64,000 nt of DNA from Achromobacter mucicolens (GTDB lineage: Bacteria; Pseudomonadota; Gammaproteobacteria; Burkholderiales; Burkholderiaceae_B): contig NZ_CADIJP010000022.1 of the NCBI RefSeq assembly GCF_902859725.1, positions 20,341-84,340 of the forward strand. Direction: 5' to 3'. Shown one piece after another: positions 26,978 to 36,143 of the stretch. The translations under genes and the position numbers were made by a program. Position 1 is the first letter of the stretch. Each line of letters begins with the position of its first letter. A model generated the notes under the pieces. It was not told where the DNA came from and ran no database searches. It saw nothing but the letters and a program-made list of their open reading frames with translations.

Positions 26978-27925
26978 CTATCTCCGGAATCCGGCAAAGC
27001 CGGGTTCGCCGGGTCCCGGCGCGATGGGCGCGGGACCGAACAGGAACGATTGCGGCGTGCTGTCCACACGGCGCAAGGTGGTGGTGGCGCCCCGTGCGGC
27101 CGTGCTGACATCGTTGGCCATGGTGGTGAAGGCCGGCAAGGTCTCGCCATCGAGCCGCGCGGCGGCCAGCGCGATGTCGTTCAGGCTGCGGGTCGCGACG
27201 GCCAGCGGGCCGTCGGGCGCGTTCAATCGCGCGAGCGACTGGCGGGCCTGCTGGGCCAGGTCGCCGATCTCGCGCGCGGCGCGGTCGGCCTGGCGCGAGG
27301 TGGTGTTCAAGGAATCCATCAGCGGACCAAGCTTGGCCAGCGTGGGCGCCAGATCACGGGTGGCGTCCTTCAGGGACTGCGAGATGTCAGTGGCGTTCTG
27401 CAGGCTGGCCGTGAGGGCCTGCACGTTCTGTTCGCTCAGCACGCGCTTTAATTGCTCCGTCGCCACCTCGACGTTGGAAATCAGCTTGTCGCCGCGCTTT
27501 TCGATGCGGTCCAGAAAGCCCGGACGCAGCGGAATGGCGGCCGGATGCTCGGCCGTGGACGTCAGGCGCTTGAGCGACGAGCCGTCATCGCGCAGGTCCA
27601 CGTTGGCCATGCCGGTCACGCCCTGCACGCCCAGCTCGGCCCAGGTCGATTCGGTGATCGGCGTGTTGGGGGCCACGCCGATCCGGATGCGCACCTGCCC
27701 CGGCTTGTCGGGATTGAGCGCCAGCGACTGCACGCGGCCCACGGGCACGCCCTGATAGCGCACGGCCGATTGCGGGTTCAGGCCGGTGACGGCCGTGGCC
27801 GAAATGATTTCGTATGGCTGCAATTGCGTCCGGTCGCGGCCGATCCAGATGGCCGTCAGCGTCGCGGCAGCCAGCAGGACCAGCGTGAAGATACCGGCCA
27901 TGAGCGCATGACTACGGTTTTCCAT
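26978..27925 (-). CDS. MCE-family periplasmic lipid-binding protein (MlaD-like)
   Basis: A 315-aa inner-membrane-anchored protein: one N-terminal helix (about 9-29), a single MCE domain (about 38-115, with AVRYQGVPVGRV), then a long helical region (about 130-280) and a disordered Pro/Gly-rich tail. MCE proteins form hexameric rings or tubes that carry phospholipids between membranes. The extended helical part exceeds that of MlaD and resembles the tube-forming members. It overlaps the ATPase gene by 14 bp. Confidence 0.9.
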   Translation of the reverse strand: MENRSHALMAGIFTLVLLAAATLTAIWIGRDRTQLQPYEIISATAVTGLNPQSAVRYQGVPVGRVQSLALNPDKPGQVRIRIGVAPNTPITESTWAELGVQGVTGMANVDLRDDGSSLKRLTSTAEHPAAIPLRPGFLDRIEKRGDKLISNVEVATEQLKRVLSEQNVQALTASLQNATDISQSLKDATRDLAPTLAKLGPLMDSLNTTSRQADRAAREIGDLAQQARQSLARLNAPDGPLAVATRSLNDIALAAARLDGETLPAFTTMANDVSTAARGATTTLRRVDSTPQSFLFGPAPIAPGPGEPGFAGFRR

Positions 27926-28751
27926 GGTGCATTCCCTTCGGTGCCAAATCTCCCAGCGCGCGCAAGCCGCGCTCGCCCAGGAAGAACGTATGAATGAACG
28001 GGTGATCGAACTTCAGGACTTCAGGCACCGTGTCGCAAATGATCACCCGTTTCTCGGCCAGCACGGCCACGCGCGTGGCCAGCGCCAGCAGCGTGTCCAG
28101 GTCGTGCGTCACCATGACGACGGTAAAGCCAAGCTGCCGGTGCAAACTGCGCACCAGGTCAACGAATTCGTCGGACCGCAGCGGATCGAGCCCCGCCGTG
28201 GGTTCGTCCAGGAACAGCAATTCCGGGTCCAGCGACAGCGCGCGCGCCAGCGCCACGCGCTTGACCATGCCGCCGGACAGGTCCGAGGGGCGCTTGTCCG
28301 CATCGCGCGATGACAGGCCCACCATCGCAAGCCGGCACATGACCACGTCGCGCACCAGGTCTTCGGGCACCGTGCGCAGTTCGCGCAGCGGCAGCGCCAC
28401 GTTGTCGAACACCGACAGCGCCGAGAAAAGCGCGCCCGCCTGGAACAGCATGCCCCAGCGGTATGACAGGCGCCGGCGTTCGCCGGGAGACAGTTCCGAA
28501 AGCGTGTGCCCCAGCACCTTCACGGTGCCCGCGGCCGGCACGTCCAGTCCGATGATCTGCCGCAGCAGCACGGTCTTGCCCGTGCCCGAGCCGCCGACCA
28601 GCACCAGGATTTCTCCCGGAAACACCGTCAGGTCCAGGTTCTCGTGCACCACGTGATCGCCGAAGGCCGTGCGAAGACCGCGCACGGTGATGACCGGCTC
28701 GACGGTCACGCCCTCTTCGGTAAACAGCCGGTGTTGCGCGGCGCTATTCAT
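27912..28751 (-). CDS. ABC transporter ATPase, MlaF-like
   Basis: A 279-aa ATPase powering the MCE transporter. It shows Walker A GGSGTGKTV, signature LSGGMVKRVALARAL (the M at this place is typical of MlaF-type ATPases) and Walker B LLFLDEP, with the switch His in VTHDLD. The ATG at 28751 (MNSAAQHRLF) is chosen although the frame stays open far upstream. It shares one base with the stop of the permease gene (TGATG) and overlaps the MCE gene. Confidence 0.92.
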   Translation of the reverse strand: MNSAAQHRLFTEEGVTVEPVITVRGLRTAFGDHVVHENLDLTVFPGEILVLVGGSGTGKTVLLRQIIGLDVPAAGTVKVLGHTLSELSPGERRRLSYRWGMLFQAGALFSALSVFDNVALPLRELRTVPEDLVRDVVMCRLAMVGLSSRDADKRPSDLSGGMVKRVALARALSLDPELLFLDEPTAGLDPLRSDEFVDLVRSLHRQLGFTVVMVTHDLDTLLALATRVAVLAEKRVIICDTVPEVLKFDHPFIHTFFLGERGLRALGDLAPKGMHHGKP

Positions 28752-29881
28752 CAGATGCCCACCGTGCTGAAGATGACCGCGTACACCGCATCCAGCAAAA
28801 TCACGCCCGTGATCGACGTAACCACTGATGTCGTGGTGCCGCGTCCCAGGCTTTCGGTGTTGGGCTGGATGCGCAGGCCGAAGTGGCACGCAATGAGCGC
28901 GATCAGGATGCCGAAGGTCACGCCCTTGAGCATGCCGATCCAGTAATTGGTTAGCGAGATCGCATCGGGCAGCGATTGCAGGAACCACTGCGCGGACACG
29001 CCCAGCTGTGCCATCGCCGCCAGCATGCCGCCCAGGAGCGCCATGGCGCTGGTCCACAGCACCAGCAGCGGCATCGTGACCGCCAGCGCCACCACGCGCG
29101 GCAGGATGAGGCGCTGGCCGTGCGAAATGCCCATCACCAGCATCGCGTCCAGTTCCTGCGTCACGCGCATCACCCCGATCTGCGCCGTAATCGCGGATCC
29201 CGACCGGCCGGCCACGAGGATCGCCGCAAGCACCGGTCCCAGCTCGCGCACGATGGAGACCCCCAGGAGGCGCACGATGAAGCGGTCGGCGCCGAACATC
29301 TGAAGCTGCTGGGCCGACAGGTAGGACAGCACCACGCCGATCAGAAAGCCCACCAGCGCCGTGATGCCCAGCGCCTGCGCGCCGGTCCGGTACACCTGCG
29401 CGGAGATCTCGCGCCACGGGCCCAGCCAGGGCCGGCGCAGCATCGCGCCGACATCCAGCACGAGTTGGCCCAGCATGATGAGCAGCGCCTTGCCGTTTTC
29501 GGCGGCCTGCAGGACCGCGCCGCCGGTGGCGCGCACCCACGACCATGTCTCGGGCTTGGGCGCCGCCACGGGCGTCTCGCCCTTGTTCATCGCCAGCGTG
29601 TTGAAGACATCCTGCTGCCCGGCGCCCCAGCGCACGCGTTCGGGCAGCTTCTCGCCCCAGGCCTGCCAGATGATCAGCGCGCCAATGGTGTCCAGCCGGT
29701 GGATGCTGTGCATGTCCCAACGGGCGCCGTCCTTGGCCGCCTGCGCGAGGGCCGCGCGCCTGCGTTCGACTTCGCCCGACTCGGCCAGCGCCAGGACGCT
29801 CCAATCGCCGCCCACGTGGCAAACCCCGCCTTCGTAGCGAAAAGGCGCGGCGGCGGTCGCAAGCAATGCGGAATGCGGCAT
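28751..29881 (-). CDS. MCE transporter permease with N-terminal STAS domain (MlaE-like)
   Basis: A 376-aa fusion. Residues about 1-110 form a STAS-like domain (GDWSVLALAESGEVERRR, then a typical IDTIGALIIW-like strand read as RLDTIGALIIW). Residues about 130-376 are the MlaE permease, with ELGPVLAAILVAGRSGSAITAQIG and several membrane helices. In the E. coli Mla system the STAS protein MlaB is separate and binds the ATPase; here it is fused to the permease. This is the first gene of the operon. The ATG at 29881 is chosen, since upstream sequence is the birA promoter region. Confidence 0.9.
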   Translation of the reverse strand: MPHSALLATAAAPFRYEGGVCHVGGDWSVLALAESGEVERRRAALAQAAKDGARWDMHSIHRLDTIGALIIWQAWGEKLPERVRWGAGQQDVFNTLAMNKGETPVAAPKPETWSWVRATGGAVLQAAENGKALLIMLGQLVLDVGAMLRRPWLGPWREISAQVYRTGAQALGITALVGFLIGVVLSYLSAQQLQMFGADRFIVRLLGVSIVRELGPVLAAILVAGRSGSAITAQIGVMRVTQELDAMLVMGISHGQRLILPRVVALAVTMPLLVLWTSAMALLGGMLAAMAQLGVSAQWFLQSLPDAISLTNYWIGMLKGVTFGILIALIACHFGLRIQPNTESLGRGTTTSVVTSITGVILLDAVYAVIFSTVGI

Positions 29882-29961
29882 GTCGTCGGGGTACCGATGC
29901 AAAATGTATCGCCAATCATAAACGCTGGGGCCCCGCAGCCGCGAGCGCGGCCTGCGTGCCC

Positions 29962-29967
29962 TACAAT
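29962..29967 (+). promoter_or_regulatory. Candidate -10 element next to the birA start
   Basis: TACAAT lies 7 bp upstream of the birA ATG in the 93-bp gap between the divergent permease and birA genes. If used, the transcript would begin at or near the ATG. No clear -35 hexamer was found, so this is tentative. Confidence 0.3.
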
Positions 29968-29974
29968 CGCGGCC

Positions 29975-30826
29975 ATGCCCGCCCCCGTTTGCCCCATCGA
30001 CCTGCCCGCCCCGGAAACGCTTGCCCGGACGCTCGCGGACCGCCTGCCCGCCTTCCAGGACATTGCCTGGACCCGCAGCACCGGATCGACCAATGCCGAC
30101 CTGCTTGCGCGCGCGCGTTCGGGCGCCGGCGCGGGCAAGCCCTGGCTGCTGGGCACGCATCTGCAGGAGACCGGCCGGGGCCGCGCCGGCCGCCCGTGGC
30201 AGAACCGCTCGGGCTCCACACTGATGTTCTCGTGCGCGTTCGACGTGCACCTGCCCGCCACGCAACTGGCCGCGTTATCGCCGCTGGCCGGCGTGGCCGC
30301 CTGCGAGGCGCTGCGCACCGTCGCCGGGCCCGAGCTGAGCGGCCTGTGCATGAAATGGCCCAACGACGTCCAATGGCACGACGCCAAGCTGGCCGGCATC
30401 CTGGTGGAAACCACCCGCAATCCGGGCGGCCGCGACGCTGGATACACCGTGGTGATCGGCATGGGCGTGAACCTTATCGATGCGGCCGACCTATCGCTTG
30501 CCCTGGGCCGCGAGGTCGCGGACTGGACCCAGGTGCAGGCCGGCGCCGCGCACGCGGCCGTGGCCGCCGACCTGGTCTGCGCCAGCGCCACGGCATGGCA
30601 CGAGGCGGTCCGCACGCTCGAACGCGAAGGCTTCGGCGTATTCCGGCAGCGTTTCGACCAGGTGGACGCCCTGGCGGGCCGCAAGGTGAACGTGCTGGAC
30701 AAGGGCGCTATTCTTCTAAGCGGCACCGCCTGTGGCGTGGACGATCAAGGCCGCCTGCTGGTGCAAACGCCCGAGGGCGCCACACCGATCTCGGTCGGTG
30801 AAATTTCGATTCGACGCCAAGCATGA
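29975..30826 (+). CDS. birA: Biotin--[acetyl-CoA-carboxylase] ligase
   Basis: Attaches biotin to the carboxyl carrier protein of acetyl-CoA carboxylase. The 283-aa protein has the STGSTNADL opening, the biotinyl-AMP loop [10 protein letters not shown] and KWPNDV. It lacks the N-terminal winged helix of E. coli BirA, so it is the class I type and not a repressor. The open frame begins far upstream; the ATG at 29975 is where homology starts. It overlaps coaX by 4 bp (ATGA). Confidence 0.93.
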   Translation: MPAPVCPIDLPAPETLARTLADRLPAFQDIAWTRSTGSTNADLLARARSGAGAGKPWLLGTHLQETGRGRAGRPWQNRSGSTLMFSCAFDVHLPATQLAALSPLAGVAACEALRTVAGPELSGLCMKWPNDVQWHDAKLAGILVETTRNPGGRDAGYTVVIGMGVNLIDAADLSLALGREVADWTQVQAGAAHAAVAADLVCASATAWHEAVRTLEREGFGVFRQRFDQVDALAGRKVNVLDKGAILLSGTACGVDDQGRLLVQTPEGATPISVGEISIRRQA

Positions 30827-31629
30827 TTATTCTCATCGACTCCGGCAACAGCCGACTCAAAGTGGGTTGGCTGGACGCCAGCAATCCGGACATGCCGCGC
30901 GAGCCCGCGGCCGTCGCCTTCGACGGCCTGGACCTGAACGCGCTGGATGACTGGCTGGCCGCCCTGCCGCGCCCGCCGTTGCGCGCGTTGGGCGTGAACG
31001 TGGCCGGCGCGGCCCGCGGCGACGCCATCGCGGGCATCCTGAACAAACACGGCTGCGCGGTCACCTGGTCGCTGTCGCAAGCAACAACGCTGGGTCTGGT
31101 CAACAGTTATCGCACCCCCACCCAGCTAGGCGCCGACCGCTGGGCATCGCTGCTCGGCGTGCTCTCGCGCCTGCCGGGCACCCATCCGCCTTTCGTGCTG
31201 GCCAGCTTCGGCACCGCCACCACCATCGACACCGTCGGACCGGACAACGTCTTCGCGGGCGGCCTGATACTGCCGGGCCCGGCCATGATGCGCACCTCGC
31301 TTGCACACGGCACGGCCAACCTGCCCATCGCCAACGGCCAGGTCGTGCCCTACCCGACGGACACGCACGAGGCCATCGCCTCGGGCATTGCGGCGGCCCA
31401 GGCCGGCGCCGTCGTGCGCCAATGGCTGGCGGGCCGCCAGCGCTACGGCCAGACGCCGCAGATCTACGCGGCCGGCGGCGGCTGGCCCGAAGTGCATCAA
31501 GAGATTGAACGCCTGCTGGCCGATGCGGGCGGCGCTTTTGGCGCGACGCCCGTTCCCGTCTACCTGGACCATCCCGTCCTGGACGGGCTGGCCGCCGTGG
31601 CGCGCGCCACGTTGAACACCTCTTTCTGA
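30823..31629 (+). CDS. coaX: Type III pantothenate kinase
   Basis: First step of coenzyme A synthesis, phosphorylating pantothenate. The 268-aa protein begins [16 protein letters not shown] (phosphate-binding DXGNSR-type motif), has [10 protein letters not shown] and the [10 protein letters not shown] segment, all typical of CoaX. The birA-coaX coupling by ATGA overlap is common in betaproteobacteria (the Bvg accessory factor Baf of Bordetella is the same family). Confidence 0.94.
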   Translation: MIILIDSGNSRLKVGWLDASNPDMPREPAAVAFDGLDLNALDDWLAALPRPPLRALGVNVAGAARGDAIAGILNKHGCAVTWSLSQATTLGLVNSYRTPTQLGADRWASLLGVLSRLPGTHPPFVLASFGTATTIDTVGPDNVFAGGLILPGPAMMRTSLAHGTANLPIANGQVVPYPTDTHEAIASGIAAAQAGAVVRQWLAGRQRYGQTPQIYAAGGGWPEVHQEIERLLADAGGAFGATPVPVYLDHPVLDGLAAVARATLNTSF

Positions 31630-31641
31630 CGAAGGTCCGGC

Positions 31642-31806
31642 ATGCGCGTGCTCTTCATCCTGATCCTGCTTGCGAACCTGGGCGTCTTTGCGATGGGACA
31701 GGGCTGGCTGGGCGCCCGGCCCGAGGACGAAGGCCGGGATGCGCGGCGGTTCAGCCAGGAATTGAACCCCGGCGCCGTGACGCTGACGCCGCCCAAAACG
31801 CCTTAA
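31642..31806 (+). CDS. Small membrane protein (54 aa) after coaX
   Basis: A 54-aa ORF that begins MRVLFILILLANLGVFAMGQ, a single hydrophobic helix, then GWLG and a charged tail containing RRFSQELNPGAVTL. It starts 12 bp after the coaX stop, preceded by gaaggtccgg as a weak ribosome site. Similar short proteins with a helix and an R-X-X-X-Q-L-N-P-type tail follow coaX in other betaproteobacteria, as far as I recall, some with a SPOR-type domain. Its function is unknown. The stop lies in the first unit of the 12-bp repeat array. Confidence 0.65.
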   Translation: MRVLFILILLANLGVFAMGQGWLGARPEDEGRDARRFSQELNPGAVTLTPPKTP

Positions 31807-31866
31807 TTAGCGCCCTAACGAGCTCCTTAACGAGCGCCTTAAAGAGCGCCTTAAAGAGCGCCTTAA
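31795..31866. repeat. Tandem 12-bp repeat with in-frame stops on both strands
   Basis: Six consecutive 12-bp units of the form (a/c)gagcgccttaa, with the first two or three diverged and the last three nearly identical. Each unit ends in TAA (TTAA reads as TAA on the other strand as well). Because 12 is a multiple of 3, the stops are in frame with both the 54-aa gene from the left and waaA from the right. The waaA stop codon is inside the last unit. Confidence 0.9.
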
Positions 31867-33152
31867 CGGCGCGCGGCCGTCTCGCCCAGCCAGGGCGCCA
31901 GCGCGGCCATCGTGCGCCCGGTCGCGCCGGCGTGCTGATCGAACCAGGCCCTGGCCGCCTTGCTCGCCTGCCGCCTGCCGGCCGTATCGCTTAACAGCGC
32001 CATCGCAGCGTCCACCGCTTGCGCCGGATCCGCCGCGCGCCGCGCCGCGCCGGCCTCGATGGCATCCTCGGCCGCCTGCTTGAAATTGAACGTATGCGGC
32101 CCGACGATCACGGGCACGCCCGCCGCGCAGGCTTCGATCAGGTTCTGGCCGCCCAGCGGCGCAAAGCTGCCCGCCACGATCGCCACATCCGAAGCCGCGT
32201 AATAGAAAGCCATCTCGCCCAGCGTGTCGCCCAGCAGCACGGCCGCATCCGGCGACGCGGTCCCGCCCGCCGAGCGCCGTTCGAACGGCACTTTCGCGTT
32301 CGACAGCAGCCCCGCCGCTTCGTCAAAACGCTGCGGATGCCGCGGAATCAACAGAAAGAGCGGCGCGCCCGGTGCGGCCGCGTGGTGCTTGATTGCCGCG
32401 ATGAACGGGGCGTCTTCGCCCTCGCGCGTGCTGGCCACGGCCACCACGGAACGTCCCAGTTGCGCGCGCCAGGCGTGTCCTGCCTCGACCTGCGCGGCCG
32501 GCAGCACAAGGTCAAACTTGAGATTGCCGGTGATCTGGGCTGCCGGGGCCCCCGCCTGCGCCAGCCGGCCGGCATCTTCCGCCGTCTGCGCCAGCACTTT
32601 GTCCAGACCCGCCAGCGCCTCGCGCATCACGCTGCCCATCCGGCGCGCCTGGCGCAGCGACGACGCGGAATAGCGCGCGCTGACGAGCGCCATGGGCACC
32701 TTGGCCTGCCGGGCCGCTGCCAGCAGATTCGGCCAGATCTCGCGCTCCATCAGCAGGCCGCAGCGCGGACGGTGCGCCGCCATGAAGCGGCGGGTCGCGC
32801 CGGGAAAATCGTAGGGAAGCCAGGCTTGGCGTAGTTGTCCCTGGGCAATAGCGTCCTTGAAGAGACGCTCGCCCTCGGCGCGGCCCGTCGCTGTCGTGTG
32901 CGTCAGCAACACGGGCAGGCCTTGCGCCAGCAACGCGTTCAAGAGCGGCAGCGCGGCCCGAGTCTCGCCCAGGCTGACGGCATGCACCCAGACGGGGTTG
33001 TCCGGCGACTGCGAGGCGGGCTCGGGGCGGCCGAAACGCTCGGGAGAAAAGATTTCCCAGCGGCCGCCTGCGCGTTTGGCGCGGCGGGCCATCCACAGCC
33101 AGATCAGCGGCGCGAGGGTCCGCAGCGCCAGCGTGTAGACGCCGCGGTTCAT
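31863..33152 (-). CDS. waaA: Kdo transferase (3-deoxy-D-manno-octulosonic acid transferase)
   Basis: Adds Kdo to lipid IVA at the cytoplasmic face of the inner membrane, starting the LPS core. The 429-aa protein begins MNRGVYTLAL with an N-terminal membrane anchor and the region GGRWEIFSPERFG. The N-terminal domain has VHAVSLGETRAALPLL, and the C-terminal GT-B domain carries PRHPQRFD and the GGQNLIEACAAGVPVIVGP sugar-nucleotide loop. It starts 1 bp after the waaC stop. The frame remains open upstream to 33200. Confidence 0.93.
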   Translation of the reverse strand: MNRGVYTLALRTLAPLIWLWMARRAKRAGGRWEIFSPERFGRPEPASQSPDNPVWVHAVSLGETRAALPLLNALLAQGLPVLLTHTTATGRAEGERLFKDAIAQGQLRQAWLPYDFPGATRRFMAAHRPRCGLLMEREIWPNLLAAARQAKVPMALVSARYSASSLRQARRMGSVMREALAGLDKVLAQTAEDAGRLAQAGAPAAQITGNLKFDLVLPAAQVEAGHAWRAQLGRSVVAVASTREGEDAPFIAAIKHHAAAPGAPLFLLIPRHPQRFDEAAGLLSNAKVPFERRSAGGTASPDAAVLLGDTLGEMAFYYAASDVAIVAGSFAPLGGQNLIEACAAGVPVIVGPHTFNFKQAAEDAIEAGAARRAADPAQAVDAAMALLSDTAGRRQASKAARAWFDQHAGATGRTMAALAPWLGETAARR

Positions 33153-33153
33153 G

Positions 33154-34191
33154 TCACTGCGCGGCGAGCGCCTGCTCGACCGAGGCCATGACAGCCTCAC
33201 GAGACGGCGAGGCGCCGCGGTCGCCCAGGCTGGCGGTGTAGTTGGATCCGACCAGCGGGGTACGCACGGGGGTGGACGCGCGGTAGATGCCGATCGTGGG
33301 ACGGCCCAGCGCGGCCGACAGATGCGTGAGGCCGCTGTCCAGCCCCACCATCAGGCGCGCGCCGGCAAGCAGCTTGGCCACCGCGGTCAGGTCCATGCGG
33401 GGCATCACCTCCGCCCCTTCCATGCCGGCCACCAGCAGCTGGGCGCGTTCGGCTTCCTGTTCGTTGCCCGCCAGCAGCTTGAGCGTGCAGCCGGCCTCGC
33501 GCAGGCGGCGGAACACCACGCGCCAGTCCTCTTCGGGCCACAGCTTGTCGTCGCGGCTGGCCGACGGCATGATCACCGCATAGCCGCGGTCCGTGTCCAG
33601 GTGATGCAGCCGGGGTAGCTCGGCGGCGTTCAGGCCGCCGCTGCCCACTTCCACGACCGGCTCGGGGGCCTGCGTGGCCTGGCGCGCAAAGGATTGCAAT
33701 CCGAAATCCGGCAGGCCGGCATGCTGGTAGCCGAACGTCAGGCCGGCCAGCTTGCGCTGGCGGATCACGGCGGGCTGCCAGAACTCGACGCGATGACGCA
33801 CGTTGTAGAACAGCGAGGCCAGCGGTTCGCGCGCCGACCGCCAGTCCAGCCCGTGCCGCACGCCGCGAGCCTGGCGCACCAGCCAGGCTGACTTCAGCAA
33901 TGCTTGCATGTCCAGGACGATGTCGTACTGCGTGGAACGCAGACGCTCCTTCAGCGCCTTGCGCTCGGCACGCACCTGCGGCGACCACCAGGACTTTCGC
34001 CAACGGCGATGCGCAACTTTGATGATCCCATTGACGGCCGGATGCCAGGATGGGATCTCTGCAAATGCCTCTTCGACGATCCAATCGATCTGTGCGTCAG
34101 GGACGTGCCGGGCTATGTCGGAGATAGCCGGCAACATGTGGACGAGGTCGCCCAGGGAGGACGTGCGAACGATGAGAATGCGGGTGGGCAT
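33154..34191 (-). CDS. waaC: LPS heptosyltransferase I
   Basis: Adds the first heptose to Kdo in the inner core. The 345-aa GT9 protein starts MPTRILIVRTSSLGDLVHMLP, the conserved N-terminus with the RTSSLGD loop, and has the C-terminal signature GLDSGLTHLSAALGRPTIGIY. An in-frame TTG precedes the chosen ATG. The protein is cytosolic or membrane-associated. It links the O-antigen genes upstream to the core gene waaA downstream. Confidence 0.93.
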   Translation of the reverse strand: MPTRILIVRTSSLGDLVHMLPAISDIARHVPDAQIDWIVEEAFAEIPSWHPAVNGIIKVAHRRWRKSWWSPQVRAERKALKERLRSTQYDIVLDMQALLKSAWLVRQARGVRHGLDWRSAREPLASLFYNVRHRVEFWQPAVIRQRKLAGLTFGYQHAGLPDFGLQSFARQATQAPEPVVEVGSGGLNAAELPRLHHLDTDRGYAVIMPSASRDDKLWPEEDWRVVFRRLREAGCTLKLLAGNEQEAERAQLLVAGMEGAEVMPRMDLTAVAKLLAGARLMVGLDSGLTHLSAALGRPTIGIYRASTPVRTPLVGSNYTASLGDRGASPSREAVMASVEQALAAQ

Positions 34192-34223
34192 CAAGTAAGG
34201 GGGCTACCGGTAAATATCCGAAT

Positions 34224-35273
34224 TTACAGCAAAGCTTGCGGTCCGTAACCTTGAGGGTTATTTGACTGCCAGCGCCAACCATCCGCGCACATTTCCTCAA
34301 TCGTGCGTCTTGCCCTCCAGCCAAGCAATTGGAATGCAAGGTCTGGGTTCGCCCACGCGGAGGCGATATCGCCCGGACGCCTGGGCATGATGTCATAGGG
34401 AATTTTGCGACCACTCACGGCCTCAAATGCCGCAACTAACTGCAAAACGCTGGTCCCGCGACCGGTACCCAAATTAACGGCGGTAAACCCCCCGTTGTTC
34501 TTCAATGCATACTCAACCGCGCGGACGTGCCCCTCGGCAAGATCTTCCACATGCAGATAATCGCGCACGCCAGTTCCGTCGATGGTTTCGTAGTCGTTCC
34601 CGAAAACGGCCAACCGCTCCCGCTCGCCAACTGCAACTTGCGTGATGTAGGGGAACAGGTTGTTGGGAATGCCGGAAGGTGCCTCACCGATCATTCCGCT
34701 GGCATGGGCACCTATCGGGTTGAAATAGCGCAACGCGATGCCGCAACGCTTTTCGCCACTTTGGGTCCAATCACTCAGGATCTGCTCCACCATGGCCTTG
34801 GTCCATCCGTATGGATTGGTCGGCGCAATCCGGTGATTCTCCGTGTAAGGCAGGGCCAAGGGTTCGCCATAGACCGTCGCCGACGAGCTAAATACCAGGT
34901 TACGGACCTGTGCCCTATCCATCGCTTCAAGCAGGCTTAAGGTTCCTGCGACATTGTTGGAGTAGTAGCTCACAGGTTGCCCTACCGACTCCCCAACTGC
35001 TTTAAGCGCCGCAAAGTGAACCACGACTGACACTGGCGTCCCTTGGCCGCGCTGGCGGGCAAAGAGGTCGTCCAGCATGGCGACATCACGAACGTCGCCC
35101 TGCACGAACTCCACTGCAATGCCTGCAAGGCGCTCAATTCGTCGCAACACTTCAGGCGAGCTATTGGAAAAATTGTCGAGCACAATGGGGGCAAATCCTT
35201 CACGGATTAGCGCCAGCAACGTGTGCGAACCGATATAGCCGGCTCCGCCTGTGATCAAGAGCTTTTGATTCAT
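34224..35273 (-). CDS. galE: UDP-glucose 4-epimerase
   Basis: Interconverts UDP-glucose and UDP-galactose (or the N-acetyl forms), supplying precursors for the locus. The 349-aa protein has the NAD motif GGAGYIGSH, VVHFAALKAVGES, the catalytic Ser-Ser-Ala-Thr-Val-Tyr-Gly block and Tyr-X3-Lys in NPYGWTK. The ATG at 35273 is preferred over an upstream TTG. It follows the glycosyltransferase gene with a 15-bp gap. Confidence 0.93.
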   Translation of the reverse strand: MNQKLLITGGAGYIGSHTLLALIREGFAPIVLDNFSNSSPEVLRRIERLAGIAVEFVQGDVRDVAMLDDLFARQRGQGTPVSVVVHFAALKAVGESVGQPVSYYSNNVAGTLSLLEAMDRAQVRNLVFSSSATVYGEPLALPYTENHRIAPTNPYGWTKAMVEQILSDWTQSGEKRCGIALRYFNPIGAHASGMIGEAPSGIPNNLFPYITQVAVGERERLAVFGNDYETIDGTGVRDYLHVEDLAEGHVRAVEYALKNNGGFTAVNLGTGRGTSVLQLVAAFEAVSGRKIPYDIMPRRPGDIASAWANPDLAFQLLGWRARRTIEEMCADGWRWQSNNPQGYGPQALL

Positions 35274-35288
35274 AGTCAATTCTTTACC

Positions 35289-36143
35289 TTACCGGCGCAG
35301 AAGGCGCGCATAGATAAACCCACGCAGTCCATTCGGAACGAGACGCACCGGAAGACGGATAGCCAGGTTTGTCAAAAATCTGAGGGGCCCGATAAACCCG
35401 GCCCGCAAGAAGGTGGTTTGCATCGACCATTCGCTGGCGAGGTATTTCCATCCCCCACGTCTGGCAAACATGGCGCTACCTGTTCTTGCAAGAACCAGCA
35501 CATCAGGCAGGTTCATTGCACGCGCGCCGTGTTGCAGCATACGCACCCAGAGCGCGTAATCTTCATACATGGGCTCGTTACCATAACCACCCGCGGCAAG
35601 CGCCACATCACGTCGAAACATCACAGTCATGTGATTGAATGGATTTCGGCTTTGGGCGTAAGCAGCAATGTCCTCGTGCGACAAGGGCACCCGGCGAACG
35701 CGGCCCGACTCCGAGTGTGGGTTCTCATCGAACTCGCGTATCCAACCACCGCAGATATCAACGTCGGGATGGGCGCGCAGACAACTGATTTGATATTCGA
35801 ACCGGTGGGGTTGCACTAGATCGTCCGTATCAAAACGGGCGATCCACGCCGTGGAACATGCCTTCATGCCCGCGGTCAACGCCGGACCCAGACCCTGATT
35901 GACCGGAAGCCGCACCGAGTATAGCGGCAGTCGGTCCCGATACGCGTCGATGACGTCCCGCAGCGGCTGAGTCAATGGCCCGTCTTCCACCAGCACAATT
36001 TCGTGAATTTGCGTGTCGCACTCGCACAGGCTTTCCAGGGCCGCCGCTAGATATTGGGGCTGTTCCTTGGCGTAAACCGACATCAGGACGGAAAACGGCC
36101 ACTCCGAGGCTCGAACGGCTGTCGGGGTCTGGACCTCAGCCAT
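35289..36143 (-). CDS. Glycosyltransferase family 2
   Basis: A 284-aa GT-A enzyme likely to add one sugar to the O-antigen or outer core in the cytoplasm. Visible are FSVLMSVYAKEQ, EIVLVEDGP, NQGLGPALTAGM and the metal-binding DXD-like FDTDDLV. A C-terminal EDYALWVRM holds the likely catalytic base. The protein ends in a basic amphipathic tail (LRGFIYARLLRR) that may bind the membrane. Its start shares one base with the stop of the preceding gene (TGATG). Donor and acceptor are unknown. Confidence 0.88.
   Translation of the reverse strand: MAEVQTPTAVRASEWPFSVLMSVYAKEQPQYLAAALESLCECDTQIHEIVLVEDGPLTQPLRDVIDAYRDRLPLYSVRLPVNQGLGPALTAGMKACSTAWIARFDTDDLVQPHRFEYQISCLRAHPDVDICGGWIREFDENPHSESGRVRRVPLSHEDIAAYAQSRNPFNHMTVMFRRDVALAAGGYGNEPMYEDYALWVRMLQHGARAMNLPDVLVLARTGSAMFARRGGWKYLASEWSMQTTFLRAGFIGPLRFLTNLAIRLPVRLVPNGLRGFIYARLLRR

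Noticed and set aside
25584-27755. 723-codon plus-strand frame across the hydrolase and MCE genes
   Set aside because: It spans several real minus-strand genes and the gaps between them, with no coherent domain; a product of high GC.
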